Origin: M3007 sp031425035
GTDB taxonomy: Bacteria > Bacteroidota > Bacteroidia > Chitinophagales > Saprospiraceae
Assembly: GCA_031425035.1 (NCBI GenBank)
Contig: JANPIN010000106.1
Location: 1-64,000, forward strand
Direction: 5' to 3'
DNA: 64,000 nt
The notes beneath the pieces are model-generated. The model was given only the letters and a program-made list of their open reading frames with translations. It ran no database searches and was not told the origin of the DNA. Position numbers and translations under genes: made by a program. Below, in pieces: positions 43,865 through 51,211 of this stretch; within the stretch, counting starts at the first letter, position 1; the number at the start of each line of letters is the position of its first letter.

Positions 43865-45295
43865 ATGCGCAAGCCCTACGCCCTCTTCTTTTTGCTTTTC
43901 TATGGTTTGCCGCTCGTTACGCAAGCCCAGAACATGCTGGTTTCCGAAGGTATTTCTATTCGTAATGACTACGGCTATGAACTGATCGGTCGTTTGCGGG
44001 ACCGGATTCTGGTTTTCCGGGATAAATATGAAGATTTTGAAATTCAGGCCTTCGATTCCCAGATGCATTTTTCCTGGAGCCGGGAACTGGACGATCTGGA
44101 ACGCCATGGCGTGCAAATTCTTTCGGTCATCGGCGGGCGCAACGATTTTTCCATCGTGTACAAACTGCGCCGGCGCGGTCACTTCCTGCTGCGGGTGCAT
44201 AAATATGATCCTGGCGCCAATTTGATCGATAGTATGACCATCATCGACTACGGCGAGCGGGTATTTACACCCCCCAGCCTGGAAGTCGTGCAAAGCGAGG
44301 ATCGGAATTATTTTGTGGTCTATAACACGGCGGAACGTAACAAAATGGAAAGCGTGTGTTTCCGCCTGGATAAAATGCAGGTCGCCTGGAACAAGAATAT
44401 TGCGCTGGAAGATAATTACTACGGCACCAATGATGAATCGATAACGCTCAGCGATGCGGGCGATCTGTATTTTATTAGTGAAAAAAATAACCGGCGCGCC
44501 AAACTGGAAGATCATGCCTTCCATATTTTACGCATCAATGCCGCTGCGGATGCGCTCCGGGTAACACCGGCCCCCGATTTTCTGACCAACCACATGCAGT
44601 TCACCTTCGATAACCAGAATCAGCAACTGGTGGGCGCCGGCCTGTATTCCGATAAAAATAAGGACCGGGCCAATGGCGTGTTTTTTCTGAAAGCGGCGCC
44701 TGATGGGACGGGTCCGGCCGGCCTGCATACGGAACCCTTTGATGATAAATTTATCTCCATCGTCCGGCAAAAAGACGTGGCGGACGACAATCGCGGCATC
44801 AGTGATGCGGATATTCGAAAGCTGATCCTGCGGCGCGATGGCGGCGTAATTCTGGTCACCGAAAGGAACCATGAAATTCAGCGCGGATCCGCTGCCGGCC
44901 GCGGTTTCTGGCGGGACGGTATGCGGATGGTGGTCGACTTTTATTTCGATGACCTGCTGATCATGGCGCTACAACCGGACGGGCAGACGCAGTGGAAAAC
45001 GGTGCTGCATAAAAAACAATACTCCCAGGACGACGACGGCACCTTTTCCTCCTTCTTTTTGCATCAGTCGCCCGATAAACTGCGCTTTTTATTCAACGAT
45101 GAAATCAAATACGAAAATACCTGCAGCGAATACGTGCTTTCGCCGCTGGGGGAGTTCGACCGGAACAGTCTGTTGAGTACGGCCAATCAGGGCCTGCGTT
45201 TGCGTTTTCGGGACGCCGTGCAGATCAGCGCCAGCGAATGCCTCGTACCCTCCGAGTTCCGGAACAAATTGAAGCTGGTGCTGCTTCGTTTTTAA
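43865..45295 (+). CDS. Exported protein of unknown function
   Basis: A 476-residue protein with signal peptide MRKPYALFFLLFYGLPLVTQA. The remainder is beta-rich with repeated short strand patterns (for example SVIGGRNDFSIVYKLRRRGHFLLRVHKYDP), possibly a beta-propeller. No catalytic motif is seen. It ends 6 bp from the stop of the convergent gene at 45302. Such proteins are annotated as hypothetical in Bacteroidota. Confidence 0.6.
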   Translation: MRKPYALFFLLFYGLPLVTQAQNMLVSEGISIRNDYGYELIGRLRDRILVFRDKYEDFEIQAFDSQMHFSWSRELDDLERHGVQILSVIGGRNDFSIVYKLRRRGHFLLRVHKYDPGANLIDSMTIIDYGERVFTPPSLEVVQSEDRNYFVVYNTAERNKMESVCFRLDKMQVAWNKNIALEDNYYGTNDESITLSDAGDLYFISEKNNRRAKLEDHAFHILRINAAADALRVTPAPDFLTNHMQFTFDNQNQQLVGAGLYSDKNKDRANGVFFLKAAPDGTGPAGLHTEPFDDKFISIVRQKDVADDNRGISDADIRKLILRRDGGVILVTERNHEIQRGSAAGRGFWRDGMRMVVDFYFDDLLIMALQPDGQTQWKTVLHKKQYSQDDDGTFSSFFLHQSPDKLRFLFNDEIKYENTCSEYVLSPLGEFDRNSLLSTANQGLRLRFRDAVQISASECLVPSEFRNKLKLVLLRF

Positions 45296-45301
45296 AATTG
45301 C

Positions 45302-45988
45302 TCAGCTTTGTTCCACCGCGAAACGGCAGAAATCTTCGGCCAGCAGCAGTGTTTTTCCGGGAAAATGCCGGCGCGGATGTAAATGCCGCTGCATGGCCGG
45401 GGCTACCCCGCCGTCTTTTTCCAGAAAATTCATCAGCGTCCGCAGCACTTTGAAACAGCGGGCAGGATCATTTTCCTGCGGTATATCCCGGGCGCCGAAG
45501 TACACGAGCGCTTTCCGGAAATTTTCAAATTCATAGGGCGCATAATTTTCCGGGTAGGCGAAGGCCAGATAAAGTGAGATCATGCGGTAATCGCCGTGGT
45601 AGTGGTTGTTTTCTATGGAAGCGATGTGGGCGCGTTTATAATCGCGGAGCAGTTCGTCGCAGCCGAAAAGAAACTGGCCAATCCGGGCTTCCACGTCGCG
45701 GGTCTCGTTCAACAGGCTGTCGAACATCATGCGGACCATCGAAGGGTCCATTTTCCAGAATTCCTGCATCATTTTCTTGGGATACCAGTTCTCCTGTTGC
45801 CAGAGGCGGCGGGTCTCGGTGTTCTGAAAACTCAGATCGAACATTTCTGCCGGGTCGGCGGCCTGCGGATTCCACTGCGCCTGAAAATGCTGAATCGCTT
45901 CCCATTTATACACGCCCGGGTGGTGTTTCGTGGTGGCAAGCCATTGTTTATAGCCGGCTATAGTCGGGTGGATTTTGGCGAGGAGCAT
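45302..45988 (-). CDS. Stand-alone McrB-N-terminal-like protein
   Basis: A 228-residue protein starting MLLAKIHPTIAGYKQWL. The pattern YKWEAIQHFQAQWN, MFDLSFQNTETRRLWQQENWYPKKMMQEF and NNHYHGDYRMISLYLAFAYPENYAPYEF resembles the N-terminal domain I know in front of McrB-like restriction GTPases in Bacteroidota. Here it is free-standing with no AAA+ domain or nuclease after it. It could be a DNA or modified-base binding module, or part of a split system. The frame is open to 46042, but ATG 45988 lies 13 bp after a -7 box. Assignment by memory of the pattern only. Confidence 0.55.
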   Translation of the reverse strand: MLLAKIHPTIAGYKQWLATTKHHPGVYKWEAIQHFQAQWNPQAADPAEMFDLSFQNTETRRLWQQENWYPKKMMQEFWKMDPSMVRMMFDSLLNETRDVEARIGQFLFGCDELLRDYKRAHIASIENNHYHGDYRMISLYLAFAYPENYAPYEFENFRKALVYFGARDIPQENDPARCFKVLRTLMNFLEKDGGVAPAMQRHLHPRRHFPGKTLLLAEDFCRFAVEQS

Positions 45989-46000
45989 CGTTTTTTGGCG

Positions 46001-46008
46001 CAAAAATA
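46001..46008 (-). promoter_or_regulatory. TAnnTTTG -7 box for the McrB-N-like gene
   Basis: On the minus strand TATTTTTG lies 13 bp before ATG 45988 and just after the terminator 46021-46058, so the gene has its own short promoter. Confidence 0.45.
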
Positions 46009-46020
46009 GCGCTTGCAACC

Positions 46021-46058
46021 TAAAAAACGCCGGGCCACCCATTGCGGCACCCGGCGTT
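46021..46058 (-). terminator. Terminator downstream of the LytTR gene
   Basis: AACGCCGGG (46026-46034) pairs with CCCGGCGTT (46050-46058), with six T's on the minus strand after the stem. It lies 175 bp past the LytTR stop at 46233, so the LytTR mRNA has a long 3' tail. Nothing else is recognised in 46059-46232. Confidence 0.75.
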
Positions 46059-46232
46059 AAACCAAACCCTTACTGTGTGTCTTTTTAAATTTGTTGTCCC
46101 CACCGCCCCCGGCCCGCTCGCTTTGCAGTGCAAGGCCTGGAAATGGGTGCTTTGTGTTTACTTGTTGGGAGCAGGTGGAAACAACGCTGGTTTTTCAGGG
46201 AACTACAGGGTACCGGTTTTTGGGGTTCGTTT

Positions 46233-46688
46233 TCATCCAAAATAGCTGCGTAGGGAACCCAGAAATAACTCTTTTTGTCCGGCCGACACCACCAGCGTGC
46301 TGCCGTTTTGGAGCACCACATGGCCGCCTTTGCCTCGGACATATTTTTTTAAATGTTTCAAATGGATGGTATGCGAACGGTGGATCCGCGCAAAAGACCG
46401 TTCCGGCAACAGCATTTCCACTTCGCGCAGGGTTTTACAAACCAGCACCTGCCGCTTGTCCGTGAAATGCAGGGTCGTGTAATTGCCGTTGGCTTCCAGG
46501 TAGGCAATGTGTTTTATTTTTTCAAAACACAGTCCTTCCATCGTCGGCAACACAATTTTGCCACTTTGGCCGGCCGTCGGGGCAACGGGCGGCTCGAAAT
46601 GGCGGTCCGGGGCAATGGAAATAGATCGGGCACTGCCCTTTGGTTCGATGGGGTCGGTATTCAGCAGGGAAAGCGAAAGAGCATTCAT
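46233..46688 (-). CDS. LytTR-family DNA-binding regulator without receiver domain
   Basis: A 151-residue protein. The C-terminal LytTR domain (about 58-151) has HIAYLEANGNYTTLHFTDKRQVLVCKTLREVEMLLP, FARIHRSHTIHLKHLKKYVRGKGGHVVLQNGS and the terminal VSAGQKELFLGSL. The first 55 residues are low in motifs and are not a receiver domain, so it is not a classical response regulator. Its promoter at 46740-46797 shares an unusual architecture with that of the double-glycine-leader peptide gene, suggesting autoregulation and control of that gene; this is inference. Confidence 0.88.
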   Translation of the reverse strand: MNALSLSLLNTDPIEPKGSARSISIAPDRHFEPPVAPTAGQSGKIVLPTMEGLCFEKIKHIAYLEANGNYTTLHFTDKRQVLVCKTLREVEMLLPERSFARIHRSHTIHLKHLKKYVRGKGGHVVLQNGSTLVVSAGQKELFLGSLRSYFG

Positions 46689-46739
46689 GAGCAGTATATT
46701 TTAGGAGCCGTGCAAATTGTGTGGCGTCTTTTTCTGAAA

Positions 46740-46770
46740 CAAAAGTAGGACGACCTGCCGGAGCCGGCAA
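46740..46770 (-). promoter_or_regulatory. LytTR gene promoter: TTG-N20-TACTTTTG
   Basis: On the minus strand TTG (46768-46770) and TACTTTTG (46740-46747) are 20 bp apart, close to the ideal Bacteroidota -33/-7 promoter. It precedes ATG 46688 by 51 bp. The TGAC/GTCA element at 46778-46797 sits 7 bp upstream of the -33. Confidence 0.7.
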
Positions 46771-46777
46771 CCCAAGT

Positions 46778-46797
46778 TTGACCATAAGTCAGGTTTC
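46778..46797 (-). promoter_or_regulatory. TGAC-N5-GTCA element upstream of the LytTR promoter
   Basis: TTGACCA followed by AAGTCAGGTTTC (plus strand) gives TGAC and GTCA half-sites 5 bp apart. GAAACCTGACTT on the minus strand starts exactly 50 bp before the -7 box. The same sequence and 50-bp distance recur at 48687-48716 before the peptide gene, with the half-sites 10 bp further apart. Confidence 0.6.
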
Positions 46798-46860
46798 CGG
46801 CTCAATTTTTGGTTTTGCGAAATGCGGAAATAAGCACACTTTTGAGCGCACAAGCAGACA

Positions 46861-48393
46861 ATGGCCAAGACTCCTTCCGAGAAATTGTATCAACTCATTC
46901 AAGCGCTCTCTCCGGCAGAAAAGCGCTATTTCCGCATCTTTGTACGGGGTAAAACCGTTCGAAACAGCAAATACCTGCAGCTTTTCGAAGGGATGGCCCA
47001 GATGGATCAACTGGACGAAGAGGCCCTCAAAACGAAGATTTATAAAAGTCAGGCGGTTGAAGGCAAAAAATACTCGGAATTGAAGGCGTATTTATACGAT
47101 TTGCTGCTGAAATGCCTGCAATCCTTTGATGAACAGCATTCGGTGGATCACCGGCTGAACCAGTTAATGCAGAGCGTCAGCGTGCTTTTCAAACGTGGAC
47201 AGTACGATAACTGCGACGAACTGCTGCATAAAGCCGGGAAACTGGCCCGGCATTACGAGCGCTTTGGGCACGTGCTGGAAGTTGTCAACTGGGAAAAGCA
47301 ACTGGCCTACACCCGTATGGACGTCGATTTTCTGCATAAAAACCTGGAGCAATTGCATGATCAGGAGAGTCGCGCGCTGGAGCAGTTGCGTAATGCGGTC
47401 GATTACCGCAAGACGTTTTTTGAAGTGTACACCATTATCAAACAGGAAACCACCCAGCGCGGCGGGGATCGTCATGTGCGGTTGCAGCAATCGGTGCAGC
47501 AGCCGGCCTTTGCGGATCCGGACCTGGCCACCTCGCATAAGGCCCGGGTTACGTACTACCGAACCCTGAATTTATACCACTATGCGCAGGCCGAATACCC
47601 TGAATTTTATGATACCGGCCAGAAACTGATCGCTTTGCTGGAGTCCCAGCCGCATTTTTTAAAAGAAAACATCGCCGATTACATCGCTGCCCTGAGCAAC
47701 CTGATCCTTTCCTGCGGGCTGCTGGGCAAGTTCCAGGAAGTGCGGACGGCGCTGGAAAAACTGCGGCATCTACAGGCCCTGACCGTCGATGACCGGCAAA
47801 AAATACACCGGCAGTATTTCACCAACCGCTTCGCCCTGTGCATTTATACCGGCGAATTCGAGGAAGCCCGTCAGGAAATGATCCATTGCCAACGCGAGGC
47901 GGCAGATTTTGATCCGCACCACTATGAAACGGCCAGTTTTTACTTTCAATACTGCGTCATCTGCCTGGGCTGCGGCGATTACGATAGTGCGCTGGACTAC
48001 CTGAATCAGTGGTTGAACCAGCCGCGTTCGGTGGATCGGGAGGATTTGCAGAGTCTGGCGCGCATGATCTCGCTCATCCTCCACTTCGAACTAGGCAATA
48101 TGGTACTGCTGGAATCGCTCATCCGCTCGGCGACGCGTTTTATGCAAAAGAAAAACCGCCTGTTCGAGCTGGAACGGCGGTTCATACATTTTATGGCCGA
48201 TTTGATCCGGGCGGCCAACCGGGCGGAGCAGCAACCGGTGTTCGAGAAAATGGAGGCCGAACTCAGTTTATTACCCGGTGCAAAATCGCTGCTGCAAACC
48301 TTTGATCTGGAAGCCTGGCTCGAGAGCAAGATTACCGGACATAGTTTTGCAGCAGCAGTGCGCCTGAAACGGCAGGCAGACACCGGAACCTGA
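46861..48393 (+). CDS. All-helical (TPR-like) protein of unknown function
   Basis: A 510-residue cytosolic protein, almost wholly alpha-helical with repeated helix pairs that resemble TPR or solenoid arrays (for example ELLHKAGKLARHYERFGHVLEVVNWEKQLAYTRMD). The first segment (MAKTPSEKLYQLIQALSPAEKRYFRIFV) looks like a distinct N-terminal domain. No enzyme motif is seen. It shares the intergenic region with the LytTR gene (divergent) and ends 3 bp before the stop of the peptide gene. The Bacteroidota members I know are unannotated. Confidence 0.6.
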   Translation: MAKTPSEKLYQLIQALSPAEKRYFRIFVRGKTVRNSKYLQLFEGMAQMDQLDEEALKTKIYKSQAVEGKKYSELKAYLYDLLLKCLQSFDEQHSVDHRLNQLMQSVSVLFKRGQYDNCDELLHKAGKLARHYERFGHVLEVVNWEKQLAYTRMDVDFLHKNLEQLHDQESRALEQLRNAVDYRKTFFEVYTIIKQETTQRGGDRHVRLQQSVQQPAFADPDLATSHKARVTYYRTLNLYHYAQAEYPEFYDTGQKLIALLESQPHFLKENIADYIAALSNLILSCGLLGKFQEVRTALEKLRHLQALTVDDRQKIHRQYFTNRFALCIYTGEFEEARQEMIHCQREAADFDPHHYETASFYFQYCVICLGCGDYDSALDYLNQWLNQPRSVDREDLQSLARMISLILHFELGNMVLLESLIRSATRFMQKKNRLFELERRFIHFMADLIRAANRAEQQPVFEKMEAELSLLPGAKSLLQTFDLEAWLESKITGHSFAAAVRLKRQADTGT

Positions 48394-48396
48394 AAA

Positions 48397-48609
48397 TCAA
48401 CCGATGCTGTTGGGGTTATGCGCAGGGCTGGCAAAAGTTTCGACGACATCCGCGCGGGTATCCACCGCCGTCCAGCGGGTCCGGTACGCCACGCGGCGTC
48501 CTTTGACGGTCATGTAACCGCCTTTGACCTGGTTCATTTCGGATGGATCCAAACTGGTGATGAAACTTTCTACCTGAAGATCAGCGAGTGTAAATTTTTC
48601 TTTGCCCAT
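48397..48609 (-). CDS. Double-glycine-leader peptide precursor, pinensin-like leader, cysteine-free core
   Basis: A 70-residue peptide. The leader MGKEKFTLADLQVESFITSL and the VKGG double-glycine site (28-31) match leaders of Bacteroidota pinensin-like lanthipeptide precursors. The predicted core (32-70) is rich in Thr/Ser/Arg but has no cysteine, so a lanthionine ring cannot form. No LanB/LanC, radical SAM or peptidase-transporter gene is in the window. It may be modified by an unlinked enzyme, or be a secreted signalling or bacteriocin peptide. Its promoter shares an element with that of the LytTR regulator. The ATG at 48609 is the only start. Confidence 0.6.
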   Translation of the reverse strand: MGKEKFTLADLQVESFITSLDPSEMNQVKGGYMTVKGRRVAYRTRWTAVDTRADVVETFASPAHNPNSIG

Positions 48610-48658
48610 ACGAGAGACGATTTAAAAGTGATGAGATGGTAACTTTCGGAAACTTCTC

Positions 48659-48716
48659 GAAAGATAAGACCCGTCAGCAGGGGGCGTTGACCAACTTTTT
48701 GCAAAAGTCAGGTTTC
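48659..48716 (-). promoter_or_regulatory. Promoter region of the peptide gene with TGAC-N15-GTCA element
   Basis: On the minus strand GAAACCTGACTT (48705-48716) starts exactly 50 bp before a -7-like box TATCTTTC (48659-48666), as in the LytTR promoter. The half-sites are TGAC-N15-GTCA (48688-48710), one helical turn more than the N5 spacing at the LytTR gene. There is no TTG at -33, which suggests activator dependence. Confidence 0.55.
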
Positions 48717-48777
48717 TGATGGATGCGTGCCGCTGTCATCTTCCACTTTTTAAAGCGGGAAAGTCCGCCGGACGCCA

Positions 48778-49245
48778 TCAAAGATAACGAAAAACCAGTT
48801 CCGGTTCAAATCCTGTACGGATCATAGCCGACGCGGTTTTTTCGCGGGCTAGCGGGTCGCCGGCATAGTGCTGCCGTTTTTTGTCGAGCTGTTCCTGCAG
48901 GATGCGCTCATATTCTTCCTGATCGATGGCATTCAACGCCTGTTGCACCAGTTCCGGCTGAATGTCGCGCATGCGCAGTTCCATGCGAATCCGCACCCGG
49001 CCCCAGTGGTTCATGCGGAATTTGCCTCCGGCGAAGGCCAGCGCAAAACGCTCCTCATTATAAAAGCCGTCTTCCTGGAGGACGTGTAGAATTTGCTCGG
49101 CGTCTTCGCCGCGTACGCCCAGTTCGGTGAGCCGCGTGCGCACTTCTTTCGGGCAGCGTTCGCGGTAGGCGCAAAAATTTTCTAGTTTCGGTAAAGCCTC
49201 GTCCACAGTGAGTGGCTGGGCTGGTTTTTTTCTTTGGAAAGGCAT
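48778..49245 (-). CDS. recX: Regulatory protein RecX
   Basis: A 155-residue protein that binds RecA and limits its activity. The three-helix repeats contain CAYRERCPKEVRTRLTELGVRGEDAEQILHVLQEDGFYNEERFALAFAGGKFRMNHWGRVRIRMEL and further ELVQQALN units typical of RecX. The frame is open to 49269; ATG 49245 begins MPFQRKKPAQP. recA is not in the window. It is upstream of the peptide gene on the same strand. Confidence 0.9.
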   Translation of the reverse strand: MPFQRKKPAQPLTVDEALPKLENFCAYRERCPKEVRTRLTELGVRGEDAEQILHVLQEDGFYNEERFALAFAGGKFRMNHWGRVRIRMELRMRDIQPELVQQALNAIDQEEYERILQEQLDKKRQHYAGDPLAREKTASAMIRTGFEPELVFRYL

Positions 49246-49255
49246 GGAACGAAGA

Positions 49256-49290
49256 TAAAAAAAGTCCAACAGTTTTCACTGTTGAACTTT
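49256..49290 (-). terminator. Terminator of the tRNA-Asp transcript
   Basis: AAAGTCCAACAG (49261-49272) pairs with CTGTTGAACTTT (49279-49290) with one mismatch around a 6-base loop, followed by a T-run on the minus strand (49257-49263 as A's). It directly follows the tRNA 3' end. Confidence 0.85.
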
Positions 49291-49293
49291 CTG

Positions 49294-49367
49294 CGGACCG
49301 GACGGGACTCGAACCCGCGACCTCCGCCGTGACAGGGCGGCATTCTAACCAACTGAACTACCGATCC
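49294..49367 (-). tRNA. tRNA-Asp (anticodon GTC)
   Basis: On the minus strand GGATCGG starts the acceptor stem and pairs with CCGGTCC at the 3' end, with a G discriminator at 49294. The anticodon stem CCGCC/GGCGG encloses loop CTGTCAC, so the anticodon is GTC. The T-arm GCGGGTTCGAGTCCCG is canonical. No CCA is encoded. The length is 74 nucleotides. Confidence 0.95.
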
Positions 49368-49394
49368 CGGTAGTGCTTCCTTTCAAAAGCGGGG

Positions 49395-49426
49395 CAAAGA
49401 TAGAATCTTTTACTTCGCACGGCCAA
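49395..49426 (-). promoter_or_regulatory. Promoter of tRNA-Asp
   Basis: TATCTTTG (49395-49402, minus strand) is an exact -7 box and TTG lies 21 bp further upstream (49424-49426). Transcription would start about 20 bases before the tRNA 5' end. Confidence 0.55.
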
Positions 49427-49494
49427 GCGTTTTAAAAAAAACCTTTAAAAAATTACCGGAGCCTCGCCTGGAAAGAAAATCCGGCCACGCAATG

Positions 49495-49502
49495 TACCTT
49501 TG
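49495..49502 (+). promoter_or_regulatory. TAnnTTTG -7 box upstream of accA
   Basis: TACCTTTG lies 90 bp before the accA ATG, leaving a leader of about 80 bases; no obvious riboswitch is seen in it. Confidence 0.4.
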
Positions 49503-49591
49503 TCCCCGCCAGAAAATAAATGTCAACTTTTTAACCCTCTACCTTTTACTGTTCGGTTCCATTCGCGTATCCAAAACCAACTTGGCTGATT

Positions 49592-50578
49592 ATGGCAATG
49601 ACCTTTATGGATTTTGAAAAACCACTCGAAGCCCTCTACGAGCAGTTGGAAAAACTGAAAGATGTCGGGGAGAAAGGCGAGCTGGACGTATCCGACATGG
49701 TACTGGAGCTGGAAACGAAAATCCACGCCAAGCGCGAAGAGATTTTCTCAAGCCTCAACGGCTGGCAGAAAGTCCAGTTGTCCAGACATCCGGAGCGGCC
49801 CTACACGCTGTTCTACGTCAACACGATCTGTGATAAATTCATCGAGCTGCATGGCGACCGCTATGCCGGCGACGACCACGCGATTGTCGGCGGTCTGGGC
49901 ATGATCAACGGGCAAACGGTGATGATTATCGGTCACCAGAAAGGCGCCAACACCAAAATGCGCCAGTACCGCAATTTCGGGATGGCCAATCCGGAAGGCT
50001 ACCGCAAAGCGCTGCGCCTGATGAAGATGGCCGAACGCTTCGGTTTTCCGGTCGTTACCCTCATCGATACGCCCGGCGCTTTCCCGGGTCTGGAAGCCGA
50101 ACAGCGCGGCCAGGCCGAGGCCATTGCCCGCAATCTGTTCGAAATGGCCCAACTTCGGGTGCCTATTATTTGTTACATCATCGGCGAAGGCGCATCGGGT
50201 GGCGCACTGGGCATCGGCCTGGGCGATAAAGTCTTCATGCTGGAACATACCTGGTACTCGGTTATTTCTCCGGAAAACTGCTCGACCATCCTCTGGCACT
50301 CCTGGGATTTTAAAGAACAGGCCGCCGAAGCGCTCAAACTGGATGCGGAAAATATGCTGAACTTCCGCCTGATCGACGGTATTCTGAAAGAGCCCATGGG
50401 CGGCGCACACAATGCCCCGGAAGTGATGGCCGAAACGCTGAAAAATCATATTCTGGCCCAGTTAGCCGTTTTAGTGCCGCAGGATCCGGAAGAACGGATC
50501 ACCACGCGGATCGAAAAATACAGCGCCATGGGTAATTACCGCGAGTTGCCGGCGCCGGGTAAGAACAAGAGAAAATAG
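49592..50578 (+). CDS. accA: Acetyl-CoA carboxylase carboxyltransferase subunit alpha
   Basis: A 328-residue subunit of the enzyme that makes malonyl-CoA, the first step of fatty acid synthesis. It has RPYTLFYVNTICDKFIELHGDRYAGDD, GHQKGANTK, ANPEGYRKALRLMK, the TLIDTPGAFPGLEAEQRGQ carboxyltransferase core and GEGASGGALGIGLGD. Start MAMTFMDFEKP at 49592. accD is not in the window. Confidence 0.95.
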   Translation: MAMTFMDFEKPLEALYEQLEKLKDVGEKGELDVSDMVLELETKIHAKREEIFSSLNGWQKVQLSRHPERPYTLFYVNTICDKFIELHGDRYAGDDHAIVGGLGMINGQTVMIIGHQKGANTKMRQYRNFGMANPEGYRKALRLMKMAERFGFPVVTLIDTPGAFPGLEAEQRGQAEAIARNLFEMAQLRVPIICYIIGEGASGGALGIGLGDKVFMLEHTWYSVISPENCSTILWHSWDFKEQAAEALKLDAENMLNFRLIDGILKEPMGGAHNAPEVMAETLKNHILAQLAVLVPQDPEERITTRIEKYSAMGNYRELPAPGKNKRK

Positions 50579-50659
50579 AAAAGGCCCTTGGCCGCCTCCA
50601 ATTCTTCCTCAATGACCGACCATTCACCAACTGATTGAGCGGTCAAAAACGCACTAACC

Positions 50660-51211
50660 ATGTTGGAAAGAATTCGTTTCGCTTTTTTTAAAAGAGCCTT
50701 GCGTCGGGCGCTGGCCTTCCTCAAAAGACAGCGCCGTACCCATACCCTCCGGAGTGCGCGAACCATCGGGCTGTTGTTCGATGCCGCCAATCCTAAAAAT
50801 CAGCGGGAAATCGTGGAATTCGCCAAAAGCCTGGAGAAAAACGGTAAACAGGTCCGCCTGCTGGGTTACTTCGCGACCCGGGAGACGCCCGGTCAGCACC
50901 CATTCGATTACTTTTATAAAAAAGAGACCAACTGGACCGGCCAGCCGAAAAGTGAGAAAGCCCTGGCCTTTACCGGCGAAAAATTTGACCTGCTGATCAG
51001 CCTCAACCCCGCTGACGAACGCCCCCTGGAGTGGATAAGCCAACTCTCGCCGGCCGCCATGAAAATTGGCCTGGTGACGGAACATCCGCATGACTACGAT
51101 ATGCAACTAGAGATCCCGGCCGATAAAGGCTTCGCTTTCTTCGCCGAACAACTACACCTTTATTTAGATAAAATTGTCCTGACCACAAATGAGCCTGCAC
51201 GAGCGATTTAG
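50660..51211 (+). CDS. DUF6913-like protein
   Basis: A 183-residue protein with a very basic N-terminus (MLERIRFAFFKRALRRALAFLKRQRR), then RTIGLLFDAANPKNQREIVEFAKSL and KFDLLISLNPADERPLEWISQLSPAAMKIGLVTE, the pattern I associate with DUF6913 proteins of Bacteroidota, which are often encoded next to dapA. It overlaps dapA by 23 bp. Its function is unknown. Confidence 0.65.
   Translation: MLERIRFAFFKRALRRALAFLKRQRRTHTLRSARTIGLLFDAANPKNQREIVEFAKSLEKNGKQVRLLGYFATRETPGQHPFDYFYKKETNWTGQPKSEKALAFTGEKFDLLISLNPADERPLEWISQLSPAAMKIGLVTEHPHDYDMQLEIPADKGFAFFAEQLHLYLDKIVLTTNEPARAI

Noticed and set aside
48397..48609. Lanthipeptide precursor call
   Set aside because: The leader fits, but the core has no cysteine and no lanthionine synthetase is present, so the name would overstate the evidence.
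48659..48666. Full consensus promoter of the peptide gene
   Set aside because: TATCTTTC differs from TAnnTTTG at the last base and there is no TTG at -33, so it is called promoter-like only.
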